From positions 1 to 47,507 of the forward strand of contig CALFIX010000024.1 of NCBI GenBank assembly GCA_937877515.1: a stretch of DNA of 47,507 nucleotides, in the 5' to 3' direction. A model generated the notes under the pieces. It was not told where the DNA came from and did not search any database. It saw nothing but the letters and a program-made list of their open reading frames with translations. The DNA is from an uncultured Treponema sp. Lineage in GTDB: Bacteria; Spirochaetota; Spirochaetia; Treponematales; Treponemataceae. Shown here piece after piece: positions 31,801 to 39,260 of the stretch; the stretch's first letter is position 1, and every line of letters starts with the position of its first letter. A program made the translations under genes and the position numbers.

Positions 31801-34123
31801 AAAAAGAGGCAACGTTCTGTACATAAAATTTTATTGCACTTTCCACATAAAGTTCAATCATCTTAGAAATAGAAAATGAAACATTCTCTGATTCAGTAAG
31901 TAAAGAAACTGCATAACTTACAAATTCTTCTTTTGACATAGACAAATTATCTTTTAAAAGAGAGGCACTGTTTTTTATCTTCTCTTCACCCAATTCTGAA
32001 AAAATTCCCGAAATGCATTCTTTATAATAAGACGATGCCTCGTCCCAATATAAAAACGAAGAAGATTTCTCTCGCTCTACGCCTGTTAAATACTCAATTG
32101 AACATTTTCTTTTTAAAAGCTCTTCTTTATAAAAGTTGCAAAAACTTTCTAATGCATCTGTTATATAAATTTCTAAAACTTCAAGTTCATCATCTCCAGT
32201 AGATTCATCAAAATATTTATATAAAAGATCTTCTAAATAAGAAATTTGCTCTAAATCTAAAGTACATACTTTAGACTTTACAGTTTCTACATCAAAAGAC
32301 GAATCTAAAACAATATCTTTATTAATTTCAGAAAGATAATTTAGTGTACTTAATGAAGGAACACCATTTTCCTCATCTCCATAAGTTATAGACTCCAATA
32401 AATAATCTTTTGTTTTTGATAAAAGTTCATCTTCATAAACTACAAGAGCCCCCACATAGTCATAAAACTTACTTTCTTTTTCTTCTGCTGAATACGAAAG
32501 AGCATTTATAAGGCTACTAATACTATTGGCATATTCACAAATTGAAGAGACTGTTACGCCGCTAAAAATTTCTAATGCCTGATTATAATTACTTTGAGCT
32601 TCTTCTATTTCGCTTTGAGCATTTTCTAAAACAGCTAAAGCTGCATTTAAATTTTCTTCAGCACTTAAAAGCTCAGTATTTTTTAATTCTTCCAGAACAC
32701 TTAAGGCTTTCTCGTAAACTAAAAGCGAAGCTTCATATTCTTCCTTAGCCAGAGAAAGTTTTTCCTGAGTTTCATTTGCCGTGTCCAGTAAAGAACTGTT
32801 GTTCTCTTTATAAGCTAAAACTGCATTCACAACAGTAAGTTCATTTTCATAAAACTCTATTAAAGCTTTGCTTTTTAGTATTTCTGAGTCTAACGAAGAT
32901 ATGTTTTTATAATCGCTAAAAGAAACTCCTATACAATCATACATATTTTTTACGGATTCTTCAGCTTTACACGACCAATACTCAGCATTTGAAGTATCCA
33001 ATTCAGCCATCTGTAAACTTTGAAGATAAATATTCTGATACAATGAAAAAGTTTCCATACAACTTGTATACGAAGATAATAAAAGCTCTTCATACGAAGA
33101 TAAATCTTTTTCAATCTGCTCATATAACATTAAACTACGAGAAGAAAGTGTTTCTTTTAATTCATTTATCTTTTGTGTTATTTCATTTGACCAGTTTTGT
33201 CTGCGTGCATTTAATTCTTCATAAGCATTTTGCCATGCTTCTTCTCCCTCCAATGCAGAATTTTCCACTTGAGTTTGCCACTCTAACTTAGAATACAAAA
33301 AAGTCTGCTCTGCATGATCCCATTTAGAAGAAGCTTCATCCAATGCACTCTTAAAACTTGTAAGCCACTGCGTTGTATTTATTTCTATTTCTTCATCAGA
33401 ATAAGTTTCTAATTCAGTTTGTATTGAAGATAATAATTTTGTAAGGGAAGCATTATTTTCATCTTCTACAGAAGTTGCAATTTCAGAGGCAATTTTATAC
33501 GCGGTTTCTGAATCTTTTATTTTTTTTAATGAAGCCTTATCGTATAAAATGTCAGAAAGCAAAGATGAAGTCTCCCATTCTAAAAGCATTTTTGTTTCAG
33601 CAGTAAGCTCATAAGAATCGCTTATATAGTTTTCGACTTCTTGTTTCCATTGATTTTTTACGTTTTCGGCTTCTTCAAATGCAACACGTCTAGTTTCTTC
33701 TCCCTCTTCAGTAATATATGTCCATTCTGCAGATTTTTCATTCAACTCATATCTTAAATTACGAAAATTATACTGATTAACTCTTTCTTCATTTATAACG
33801 GAAAGCCATTCATTTTTCTTTTCATCTAAAATCTCTAGAAATTTTTCATAGATTTCTTCTCTTTCTTCATCTAAAATTACTTGATCATTTTCTAAAACAC
33901 ATTTTGCCTCCCACACAGCTATAGCTTTAGTTATTCCTTCTTCTGCAATCTCGTTCCATCTAGAGTTCTCTCGAACAGTAAATGCTTTTTGCATATAATG
34001 CTCTAAATATGTTTTACCACTTTCATAACTCAAAGATAATTCTTTAGAAAACAAAATATTCTGACTAAATGTAATCAGCATCAAAAATGCAACAATTTGA
34101 TAAACGATCTGCTTTTTTTTCAT
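25820..34123 (-). CDS. Giant secreted coiled-coil protein, 2767 aa (possible TIGR04388-like)
   Basis: A signal peptide (MKKKQIVYQIVAFLMLITFSQ...) precedes a long helical region (about 30-1230) rich in Glu, Ser, Leu and Tyr. Its N-terminal 320 residues contain many regularly spaced Trp (RWNEI, VWEAK, EWLSV, QWKQE). A hydrophobic segment (about 1235-1280, AIFSALSIFAGPAMFALAATQ) may insert in membranes. A second helical part (about 1290-1840) is followed by a Gly/Ala-rich module (about 1935-2040, LTVSGTAVGAGPVLSAALNL). The last 700 residues are mixed, with HESYRNG near 2297 and SDGCCVTD near 2731. From memory it resembles the long spirochaetal TIGR04388 family; unverified. GGAG precedes the ATG; a TATAGT -10-like hexamer is at 34153-34158. 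Role unknown; surface or polymorphic-toxin-like functions are possible. Confidence 0.8.
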   Translation of the reverse strand: MKKKQIVYQIVAFLMLITFSQNILFSKELSLSYESGKTYLEHYMQKAFTVRENSRWNEIAEEGITKAIAVWEAKCVLENDQVILDEEREEIYEKFLEILDEKKNEWLSVINEERVNQYNFRNLRYELNEKSAEWTYITEEGEETRRVAFEEAENVKNQWKQEVENYISDSYELTAETKMLLEWETSSLLSDILYDKASLKKIKDSETAYKIASEIATSVEDENNASLTKLLSSIQTELETYSDEEIEINTTQWLTSFKSALDEASSKWDHAEQTFLYSKLEWQTQVENSALEGEEAWQNAYEELNARRQNWSNEITQKINELKETLSSRSLMLYEQIEKDLSSYEELLLSSYTSCMETFSLYQNIYLQSLQMAELDTSNAEYWSCKAEESVKNMYDCIGVSFSDYKNISSLDSEILKSKALIEFYENELTVVNAVLAYKENNSSLLDTANETQEKLSLAKEEYEASLLVYEKALSVLEELKNTELLSAEENLNAALAVLENAQSEIEEAQSNYNQALEIFSGVTVSSICEYANSISSLINALSYSAEEKESKFYDYVGALVVYEDELLSKTKDYLLESITYGDEENGVPSLSTLNYLSEINKDIVLDSSFDVETVKSKVCTLDLEQISYLEDLLYKYFDESTGDDELEVLEIYITDALESFCNFYKEELLKRKCSIEYLTGVEREKSSSFLYWDEASSYYKECISGIFSELGEEKIKNSASLLKDNLSMSKEEFVSYAVSLLTESENVSFSISKMIELYVESAIKFYVQNVASFSVTEEEILSSLEYYNLSLTDENYSNSDVYSAYVEYLLYYERFLYLSEDFSKYLSVLTENENSLSLVLEPSENYLDLALDFFTNGSLSEVFENLENINVNNLDYSTCKDSLYENSSSRLMYVLQLKSILSLLEEASASDEEKKKVVTEAKEIYKQKENSLEIAQNEYLQALELYAEKIELYNDLVEKTELLYDEVLTSLLALRISEEITRWAEFSYLHGDVSCEETGYIPPEQQKENLLSLYEEALENYNLLIAIKENENTYELIQNELSSYKDSFDAWYNAKNVECVLNEKVNVQKQKVREAESNVLTLSQNIIPLSEEVCKNQDKLEEREEALESLIYLSNSGNLEKVSLACIYVLIQNGILSEDDISYASDASKLCYQSGSYKINEAYENARSKALENVYKEVSSDSSLSSWLEKLVKYRTDNIITKDTLNMDKIALELLSEKAMEQCMSYLDGSKSECEAVAIWHTAQYAIFSALSIFAGPAMFALAATQIALCITFASLAKEYEEGKKIVQNVFNSTESSRQYYKKLVDDSILKYTDALAELKSENEILLSLTECSTDGDTSITWESYINFLLAQTESKDRTSFDYMKDAFYAVQNEGVEFASCLSAVSSVADYLESELYECRETLCIKEKSLNSELCSGFNECTYFDLLFDFYSDYLLKDFYSGNEYVSAELSSLLEKKLTSEMQNLISIRSFEGLIQNVSLENQIAEAENQIDALLYLADIEWLEAEKKINDSYNSWRKNFVKNIGQKEDLWESEYAFFLAEKQKWLCEQYMYAQNIESYSLLQEININCEEKINQSLINLGNFLKNESIIGGIEESLDEYLDGILDLKVLNALSSSSLSFFSSLDSVCGNFYSCKKINSGSLELYRKALVAQSSIDREMKNRAAALAVEEAKARVEEIKDAFLAQIKAENECKEEEFLYMARESGYVVGNEISRTVVSDSSVSGSEWQNQTLRKYKWFEAVLPDIGITFNGFEDSMELMEKTNSAYDSLNAWYEDVFGRTQDGSVNTFKISRSVADVAGKSHDTSLYEKSQKENESNFSDYEKVIELLSDENSTQEEKADAYKKYLEYTKTLVEVRGGAFGEYLGYAPVFKDFSEIDIKAGMLKNVECEGRGETGAIMLEFMWNDIIKDHGMQEFNKAFYDKKLYLTTGVLEAPTIRDVASLALTVSGTAVGAGPVLSAALNLADDIVFGALDVTMGYQDASSVALNLGKSIALTGISMGLNSATSFAGSFVNDIKDFYVKGFSKGLLSASSSYLSSVASGYVNALSWDGENFIYDIETANSSWYSKDTISSATGAGVLSFSNLMTKSNINYTENKFFGSAIQLSSIALSKASEFGVMCVCNDGNLQNAFDDMSLTFNVLDLGSVFDLMDTIDARISLNGQSSDFLVANARKFSGTGLLEVNLSSSGVKARIGSSGTNIGNLLYDAIKRGTDYAVLNSYGNKSNMDAGTVWYNYVYGDRTQENTSFRIANHKDTLNFVSATDVENGCTAQTVCNENGGRTITLVNSGNVFTNAISLGHESYRNGIVDSLEVQQEETRRAVLAHTEEAFRMMSGGEKIGFAGNLCNDLGQYISAMDNGELSKFYEYIEKAYDSSADYWKLIVNTNDFTHELVYDGNEELSVDYIDKDGEVISTMTPDGQDLSGYGMSGSLVKIIGIQQAQKLIGSDYTDISIYDEETLRDVLSKKGYSEQDINRMLSNEDSIQGSLKNITFTEQEICILLGDVLMKKMGASWNGNEWVNESGVSLNISNDFCIQSAITDKVLNGNILAEVSSDGRYLYSTVNATIYRDPRSLNSVTSKDGVNWYRNTKNLGLDYVLYKKEGINYDYFDAILLNNYQTVDNLVGMGSSYNYAQPYARGENDYVQGNTIVSENFNLGYYTDSRGDSSFENKVLVANNATTLSGEFIGNDGNVKTDTASENLIGRWLFHDDTKWSYDNNAWIRTDYLASDGCCVTDVQNQIILLNTLKRWNVGSGYQIHANLITRAYTGY

Positions 34124-34152
34124 TTTATCTCTCCGTTTTTTTTGATGCCCGC

Positions 34153-34158
34153 ACTATA
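34153..34158 (-). promoter_or_regulatory. Possible -10 element of the giant-protein operon
   Basis: TATAGT lies 29 nt before the start codon, with GGAG between. No good -35 is present at the expected distance; the upstream DNA is T-rich. An activator or alternative factor may be needed. Confidence 0.4.
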
Positions 34159-34285
34159 AATATTAGAGAGACTTTTAAAATCGTATAAATTTTACAGATT
34201 TTTCTTGATTTTTTTTTAGATTTTTTTTGATCAGGATTTTAAGATTGAAAATAAAGAAACATGCCCCTTAAGAAGCAAAAAATAA

Positions 34286-34357
34286 TGGTCAATACTAGAT
34301 TCGAACTAGTGACTTCTTCCGTGTGAAGGAAGCACTCTACCACTGAGTTAATTGACC
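34286..34357 (-). tRNA. tRNA-Val (anticodon CAC)
   Basis: 72 nt. The acceptor is GGTCAAT/ATTGACC with discriminator A. The D-arm contains CAGTGGTAGAG. The anticodon stem is CTTCC/GGAAG with loop TTCACAC, giving CAC (reads GTG). The T-arm is TAGTTCGAATCTA and CCA is not encoded. It stands alone between the division block and the giant-protein operon. Confidence 0.93.
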
Positions 34358-34393
34358 ACAAAAATTACTCTGCAATCACAAAGCATATAAACG

Positions 34394-34423
34394 AATATAT
34401 CGAAGTTTAAGTCTGATTGTCAA
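34394..34423 (-). promoter_or_regulatory. Promoter of tRNA-Val
   Basis: The -35 is consensus TTGACA (34418-34423), the spacer is 18 bp, and the -10 is TATATT (34394-34399). The predicted start is about 30 nt before the tRNA. Confidence 0.75.
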
Positions 34424-34444
34424 GGGAAACTCTTTTATGAAATT

Positions 34445-35407
34445 TTAGTCATCCTTACCTGAATGAGGAAAAGCCTGCCTATACACTTCTTTTAGACGCT
34501 CTGTTGTAACATGAGTATATCGCTGAGTTGTACTGATAGAGGAATGACCAAGCATTTCCTGAACCATACGTATATCAGCACCATTTGTAAGCATTGACGT
34601 TGCAAAAGTATGTCTAAAAGTATGAGGAGAAACCTGTGTTTGAGTTCCTTCTACCCCGCTATACCTGTTTACGATATACCATATTCCTTTTGAAGTAAGG
34701 GGTCCACCCTTTTGATTTATAAAAACATTATCAACAGGAGAAGCACCTTTTTTTGAAGATTTTAAAAATATAGCATCTCTTTCCATAAGATAAGCTCTTA
34801 AAGCATCTTGTGCATCTTTTTCCAGATATATTCTTCTGTCTTTTTTACCCTTACCGGTTACAATGGCACTTTCATAGCCATTAGAAAAATCTTGAAGACG
34901 CAAATTTGCAACTTCACTTACACGGCAGCCAGAAGAATAAAGAAGCTCAAAAATTGCCTTATCTCTGCTTTCCCAAAGCAATTCTTTTTTTTCTGGAGCA
35001 GCACATAGTTCGTCAACTTCTTGAGGTGTCATAAACTTTGGAAGTTGTTTTGGAGCTTTTAAGGTTTTTAATTCTAAAGCAGGATTTTTTTCTATGTAGT
35101 TAAATTTTTTGCAATAAGAAAACAGCCCCCTGACAGAAGCTATAAAACGATTTATGCTTGTAACTGAATATTTTTTTTTACTAAAGATTCCAATACATTC
35201 TCTTAAATCTTCAAGCGTAACAAGAGCAATATTTTTTTCAAAACCTAAAATATCAGAAAGATGTCTTAAATCTTCCCTGTAACCTGTAACAGTGTTTTCA
35301 GAATACCCCTTTACACTTTGTATGTATAAGAGGTATTCAGAGGAACAGTCAGAAATGGTCTCTGGCACTTTACTTGGGAAACTTGCAAATGCCCTGATTC
35401 CATCCAT
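34445..35407 (-). CDS. xerC: Tyrosine recombinase, XerC/XerD type (first of two)
   Basis: 320 aa site-specific recombinase. The N-terminal SAM-like domain (YSENTVTGYREDL) is followed by the catalytic domain with Arg in SSGCRVSEVANLR (about 160), Lys in GKGKKDRR (about 187), HTFRH (about 264-268), LGHSS and the nucleophile Tyr in TTQRYTH (about 299). A full set is present. It is probably one half of the dimer-resolution pair with the protein at 39260; which is C and which is D cannot be settled here, so the symbol is tentative. It follows topA by 5 nt. A short basic C-terminal tail (HSGKDD) is present. Confidence 0.88.
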   Translation of the reverse strand: MDGIRAFASFPSKVPETISDCSSEYLLYIQSVKGYSENTVTGYREDLRHLSDILGFEKNIALVTLEDLRECIGIFSKKKYSVTSINRFIASVRGLFSYCKKFNYIEKNPALELKTLKAPKQLPKFMTPQEVDELCAAPEKKELLWESRDKAIFELLYSSGCRVSEVANLRLQDFSNGYESAIVTGKGKKDRRIYLEKDAQDALRAYLMERDAIFLKSSKKGASPVDNVFINQKGGPLTSKGIWYIVNRYSGVEGTQTQVSPHTFRHTFATSMLTNGADIRMVQEMLGHSSISTTQRYTHVTTERLKEVYRQAFPHSGKDD

Positions 35408-35412
35408 AATGT

Positions 35413-37530
35413 TTATTCTCCATCAGATTCAGCATCGGCAGAGTGAAGATAATCGCAGTCTGGATTTATACAACTTTTATAGTTGCCGTTTTTCTTGTCA
35501 TACTTTTCTACCATGAACCAACCACACTTGGGACAGCTTACGCCAATAGGCTTAAAGTGTGTAATAAAATCACAGGTCGGATAATTAGTACAGCCATAGA
35601 ATTCTTTTCCACGGCCCTTTGTTTTTCTTGTAACAATATCTCCATTGCAACCAGGACGCGGACATTTTGCTAAAGGAATGCTCTTTGTGTTGTGACATTC
35701 CGGAAAGCCAGAGCAAGCCAGAAAATATCCAAAGCGGCCAAGTTTTTTTAACATTGGTTTTCCGCACTGTTCACAAATTTCATCTGTAGTTTCGTCCAGG
35801 GTACCTTTTAAGCTTTCCTGCTTTTCCATAACTTCATCAACGCGCTTTTTGAACGGCTGATAAAAATCTCCTATCATGTTATTCCAGACAAGACTTCCCT
35901 GTTCAACTTTATCCAAGTCATTTTCTACATCACTTGTAAACTCTTCATTTATAACTTCTGGGAAAGATTCCACAAGTATATTACAAATTATTTTTCCAAG
36001 CTGAGTTGGAACTAACTGCTTGTTACTTCTTGTAACATAATAGCGGTCAAGCAATACACTAATAATTGGAGCATAAGTAGAAGGGCGTCCTATTCCTTTT
36101 TCTTCCAGAGTTTTTACAATGGAAGCATCTGTATAACGGGCCGGTCCCTGAGTAAAATGCTGTTCAGGATAGAATTTTCCACTGGAAAGTTTTTCATCTT
36201 TCTTTAGGGAAGGTAAGTTTCCTGTAACTTCTTCTTTTGATGAAAGGGTTTTTATAACAGAATAAAAGCCCTTTTCACTAAGCTTACTTGCACTTACACG
36301 GAAGACTGCTTCCCCGGCTTTTATATCTACACTAGTAGTTTTTGTCTTTGCATTATTCATTTGACTAGAAACAAATCTTTCCCAAATAATTGAATAAAGT
36401 CGAGCCTGGTCACGAGTCAGATATTCTTTTACACTGTCTGGTGTATATTTAACATAGGTGGGGCGAATAGCTTCGTGAGCATCTTGAGCTCCCTTACCTA
36501 CGGAGTATTCAATTTTTTCAGAAGGAAGCTGTTCCGGATAATTTTTACTAATCCAGTCCCTTACATCATCTATCGCAGTCTGGCTTATACGAACACTATC
36601 CGTACGCATGTAAGTAATAAGACCTACACGTGTGTTTCCAATTTGAACACCTTCGTAAAGCTGCTGGGCAATCTGCATAGTTTTACGGCTTGTATACCCC
36701 AGTCGGTTTGCACTCGCCTGCTGAAGTTTACTTGTCGTAAACGGAGCTTTTGGTCTAACAGTTTTTTCAGTCTCTTTAATTTCAGAAACGACACATTCAG
36801 AAGTTTGAATTTCTTTTATAATATCATTTACAGCTTCTTCACTTTTAAGCTCTGGCTTTACGCCCTTATACTGAACAAGCTGAGCTGTAAACCTTGTTTT
36901 TCCTTTTACAAAATCTGCATCCAGAGACCAATATTCTTCTGGAATAAAATTTTCAACTTCTTTTTCTCTTTCACAGATAAGACGTAACGCAACAGACTGA
37001 ACGCGACCGGCGCTAAGACCATTTTTTACTTTTTTCCACAAAAGAGGACTCAAGTTATAACCTACAAGCCTGTCTAATACTCGGCGAGCCTTTTGCGCAT
37101 TAACTTTATTTTCTTCAATGGTACCAGGATGCTTTACAGCTTCCTTTATTGCAACCGGAGTAATTTCATTAAAAACTATACGTTCAATCGGAGCTTCTGT
37201 TTTTTCGCTTAAGGCATTACGCAAATGCCATGCAATAGCTTCTCCCTCACGGTCATTATCAGATGCAAGAAGAACCTGTGTTGAATTTTTTGCATCTTTT
37301 TGAAGTTCTTTTAAAAGTTTTGCCCTACCTCTAACTGTAATGTATTCAGGCTGAAAATTATCCTCTATGTTTATTGCCATGCGGCTTTTTGGAAGATCAA
37401 TTAAATGCCCCATACTAGCCTTTACAGTGTATCCTGTTCCTAAATAATGTTCAATGGTCTTTGCCTTTGCAGGAGATTCTACAATTACAAGAGTATTCTT
37501 TTTCTTTTTTTCTACTGCCTTCTTTGCCAT
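35413..37530 (-). CDS. topA: DNA topoisomerase I
   Basis: Type IA enzyme that relaxes negative supercoils. At 705 aa it has the Toprim opening TLVIVESPAKAKTIEHYLG, DxD in SDNDREGEA, and the active Tyr in VGLITYMRTDSVRIS (about 305). The C-terminus holds three or four zinc-ribbon-like cysteine clusters (CEQCGKPM, CPRPGCNG, CPKCGWF), the usual number for bacterial TopA. A GAGGT site lies before the ATG. It starts 9 nt after the dprA stop and is followed 5 nt later by xer, forming a tight operon. Confidence 0.97.
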   Translation of the reverse strand: MAKKAVEKKKKNTLVIVESPAKAKTIEHYLGTGYTVKASMGHLIDLPKSRMAINIEDNFQPEYITVRGRAKLLKELQKDAKNSTQVLLASDNDREGEAIAWHLRNALSEKTEAPIERIVFNEITPVAIKEAVKHPGTIEENKVNAQKARRVLDRLVGYNLSPLLWKKVKNGLSAGRVQSVALRLICEREKEVENFIPEEYWSLDADFVKGKTRFTAQLVQYKGVKPELKSEEAVNDIIKEIQTSECVVSEIKETEKTVRPKAPFTTSKLQQASANRLGYTSRKTMQIAQQLYEGVQIGNTRVGLITYMRTDSVRISQTAIDDVRDWISKNYPEQLPSEKIEYSVGKGAQDAHEAIRPTYVKYTPDSVKEYLTRDQARLYSIIWERFVSSQMNNAKTKTTSVDIKAGEAVFRVSASKLSEKGFYSVIKTLSSKEEVTGNLPSLKKDEKLSSGKFYPEQHFTQGPARYTDASIVKTLEEKGIGRPSTYAPIISVLLDRYYVTRSNKQLVPTQLGKIICNILVESFPEVINEEFTSDVENDLDKVEQGSLVWNNMIGDFYQPFKKRVDEVMEKQESLKGTLDETTDEICEQCGKPMLKKLGRFGYFLACSGFPECHNTKSIPLAKCPRPGCNGDIVTRKTKGRGKEFYGCTNYPTCDFITHFKPIGVSCPKCGWFMVEKYDKKNGNYKSCINPDCDYLHSADAESDGE

Positions 37531-37539
37531 AGTTTTACC

Positions 37540-38502
37540 TCAAATATTAAAAAAAGCTGTGTGCTTTCCGGGTTCATCTTTCCTAAAAGCAACATAGTCC
37601 TCATAATTACCAATAATTGGTGCACCCTCTTGCACTAATGCATCTAAAGTACGACCGGCCTTAGCTTTTGCACCGCGAGCAACAAGCATTTTTTTTGCAC
37701 GCTCGTTTTGTTCTTTTGCTTCCTTACAAAAGCAACTTTCATGAAGCACGACATCCCTGGAGCCTTCCAGTGCAAAATCAGCTGTAATTAAAGCACCGCT
37801 TCCCGCAGGAGCCTGTGTTATAACAGTTGATGGACTTAAATACGCAATAATTCTGTTTCGCTGTACAAAACGCCATGCCTCAGCAGGGGAGCCAGGTATA
37901 TATTCACTTACAAGAACACCACCCGACGCTAATATATTTTTTGCAAGAACTTTATTTCCAGAAGGAACAACAGTGTCTATTCCACAGGGTAAGACTGCTG
38001 CAGTTACCCCCTCCAGCTTACTAGATAAAGCTCCCTTATGTGCAAAAGAATCCACACCGTCTGCAAGCCCGCTCACGACCGTATAACCGTTTAGAGTAGC
38101 ATCTTTTGCAAACTCAAAAGTCTTCTCTGCTGCAAAACTGCACAATCTACGCGTTCCTACAATAGAAATGCAAGCTTTATGTAAGACATTTAAATTTCCT
38201 CTATAAAAAAGCATATATGGAGCATCTAAAAGTTCTCTCAGTAAAGCAGGATAGTCCGCCTCAGAGAAACACACTCCCTTTATGCCCTGAGCGTCCATGA
38301 GCTCAAAACCTTTTACAGCTGAAACATAAGCCTCTCTTGCATTCCAAATAGCTTTCTTTGGTGTACGACCTATAATACCAGCAATATCTTCTATTGAAAG
38401 TACACTAAGTGCGTCTAGACTGTCAATATTCTTCTTTAAAAGAAATTTTTCAGTTCTTGTGAGAAATGTTATTGAAGAAAGAGCTACATCAAGAATATCC
38501 AC
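37540..38502 (-). CDS. dprA: DNA processing protein DprA (Smf)
   Basis: 320 aa. The Rossmann-like DprA domain includes CISIVGTRR, VVSGLADGVDSFAHKGAL, LPCGIDTVVP, GVLVSEY and SGALITADFALEGSRDV. An N-terminal SAM/HhH-like part is present. The C-terminal DML1-type winged helix is short or missing, as in some DprA. It binds ssDNA and loads RecA during natural transformation. The GTG start at 38502 lacks an obvious Shine-Dalgarno and lies 14 nt after the upstream TPR gene; translation may depend on coupling. Confidence 0.93.
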   Translation of the reverse strand: MDILDVALSSITFLTRTEKFLLKKNIDSLDALSVLSIEDIAGIIGRTPKKAIWNAREAYVSAVKGFELMDAQGIKGVCFSEADYPALLRELLDAPYMLFYRGNLNVLHKACISIVGTRRLCSFAAEKTFEFAKDATLNGYTVVSGLADGVDSFAHKGALSSKLEGVTAAVLPCGIDTVVPSGNKVLAKNILASGGVLVSEYIPGSPAEAWRFVQRNRIIAYLSPSTVITQAPAGSGALITADFALEGSRDVVLHESCFCKEAKEQNERAKKMLVARGAKAKAGRTLDALVQEGAPIIGNYEDYVAFRKDEPGKHTAFFNI

Positions 38503-38516
38503 AAATTACAAGTTAA

Positions 38517-39260
38517 TTAGTTTGAATATAAAGCGTCAAGAGCTGCTTTTTTATTTTTTTCTGCTTCACTAACTTTTTCTGCATTAGGATTAAGCTTTAT
38601 GATTCTGTCATAAAGCTCACCGGCTTTTTCGAACTCGTAATTCATATAGTAGGCTCTAGCTAAGACAAACATTGCATTTGTATCTCTTGTCTGAACTTGA
38701 AGAAATCTTTCAAGATAAGGAATAGCTTTTTCACTTTCATCCTGCAGCTCAAAAGCATACAAAACGCCTATGCCATACATGGCCCTGTAATATTTAGGAT
38801 CTATGCTCAAAGCCTGCTCGTAAGCACTTTCACTTAGCCTTAGATAATTCATGCGTTTAGCTTCTACACTGTTTTTTCCTTGTGCATCATAATCTAAAAC
38901 AGAATTCGCCATATACCCTGCACAAATTCCAATGTAATAGTAAAGATTTGCATTGTTTGGATAAGTCATAAGTGCGGTTTTAAAACACTCTAAGGCTTTA
39001 CCATAAAGCCCCTGATCTAAATAACGGGTTCCCAAAATTTTATACCATATACCAATTTGAGCTTCTGTCGTAACTAAATCCAAAGCCCTTGCATCATATT
39101 TTTTTATGGCTTCTTCCAATTCTTCCTTTGTCGTAGGATTAGAAACACCTTCTTCCATGCGCTGCATACGTTTTATTGAATTATAAGAAGGTGAACAGGA
39201 AACTGCAAAACATGCAGTAAATATAACAACAAACGAAGCCAAAACATCATTTACTTTCAT
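38517..39260 (-). CDS. TPR-repeat lipoprotein
   Basis: 247 aa. The signal peptide ends with the lipobox VSCS (Cys near 22). Tetratricopeptide-like repeats follow: LGTRYLDQGLYGKALECFKTAL, then YEQALSIDPKYYRAMYGIGVLY and LARAYYMNYEFEKAGELYDRI, so about four to five TPRs. It probably scaffolds periplasmic or outer-membrane complexes. Its ATG overlaps the stop of the upstream xer by 1 nt (TGATG), so it is coupled. Conserved at this place in treponemes as I recall. Confidence 0.85.
   Translation of the reverse strand: MKVNDVLASFVVIFTACFAVSCSPSYNSIKRMQRMEEGVSNPTTKEELEEAIKKYDARALDLVTTEAQIGIWYKILGTRYLDQGLYGKALECFKTALMTYPNNANLYYYIGICAGYMANSVLDYDAQGKNSVEAKRMNYLRLSESAYEQALSIDPKYYRAMYGIGVLYAFELQDESEKAIPYLERFLQVQTRDTNAMFVLARAYYMNYEFEKAGELYDRIIKLNPNAEKVSEAEKNKKAALDALYSN

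Noticed and set aside
34200..34240. Terminator from the T-rich stretch before the giant operon
   Set aside because: T runs are present but no GC stem could be found.
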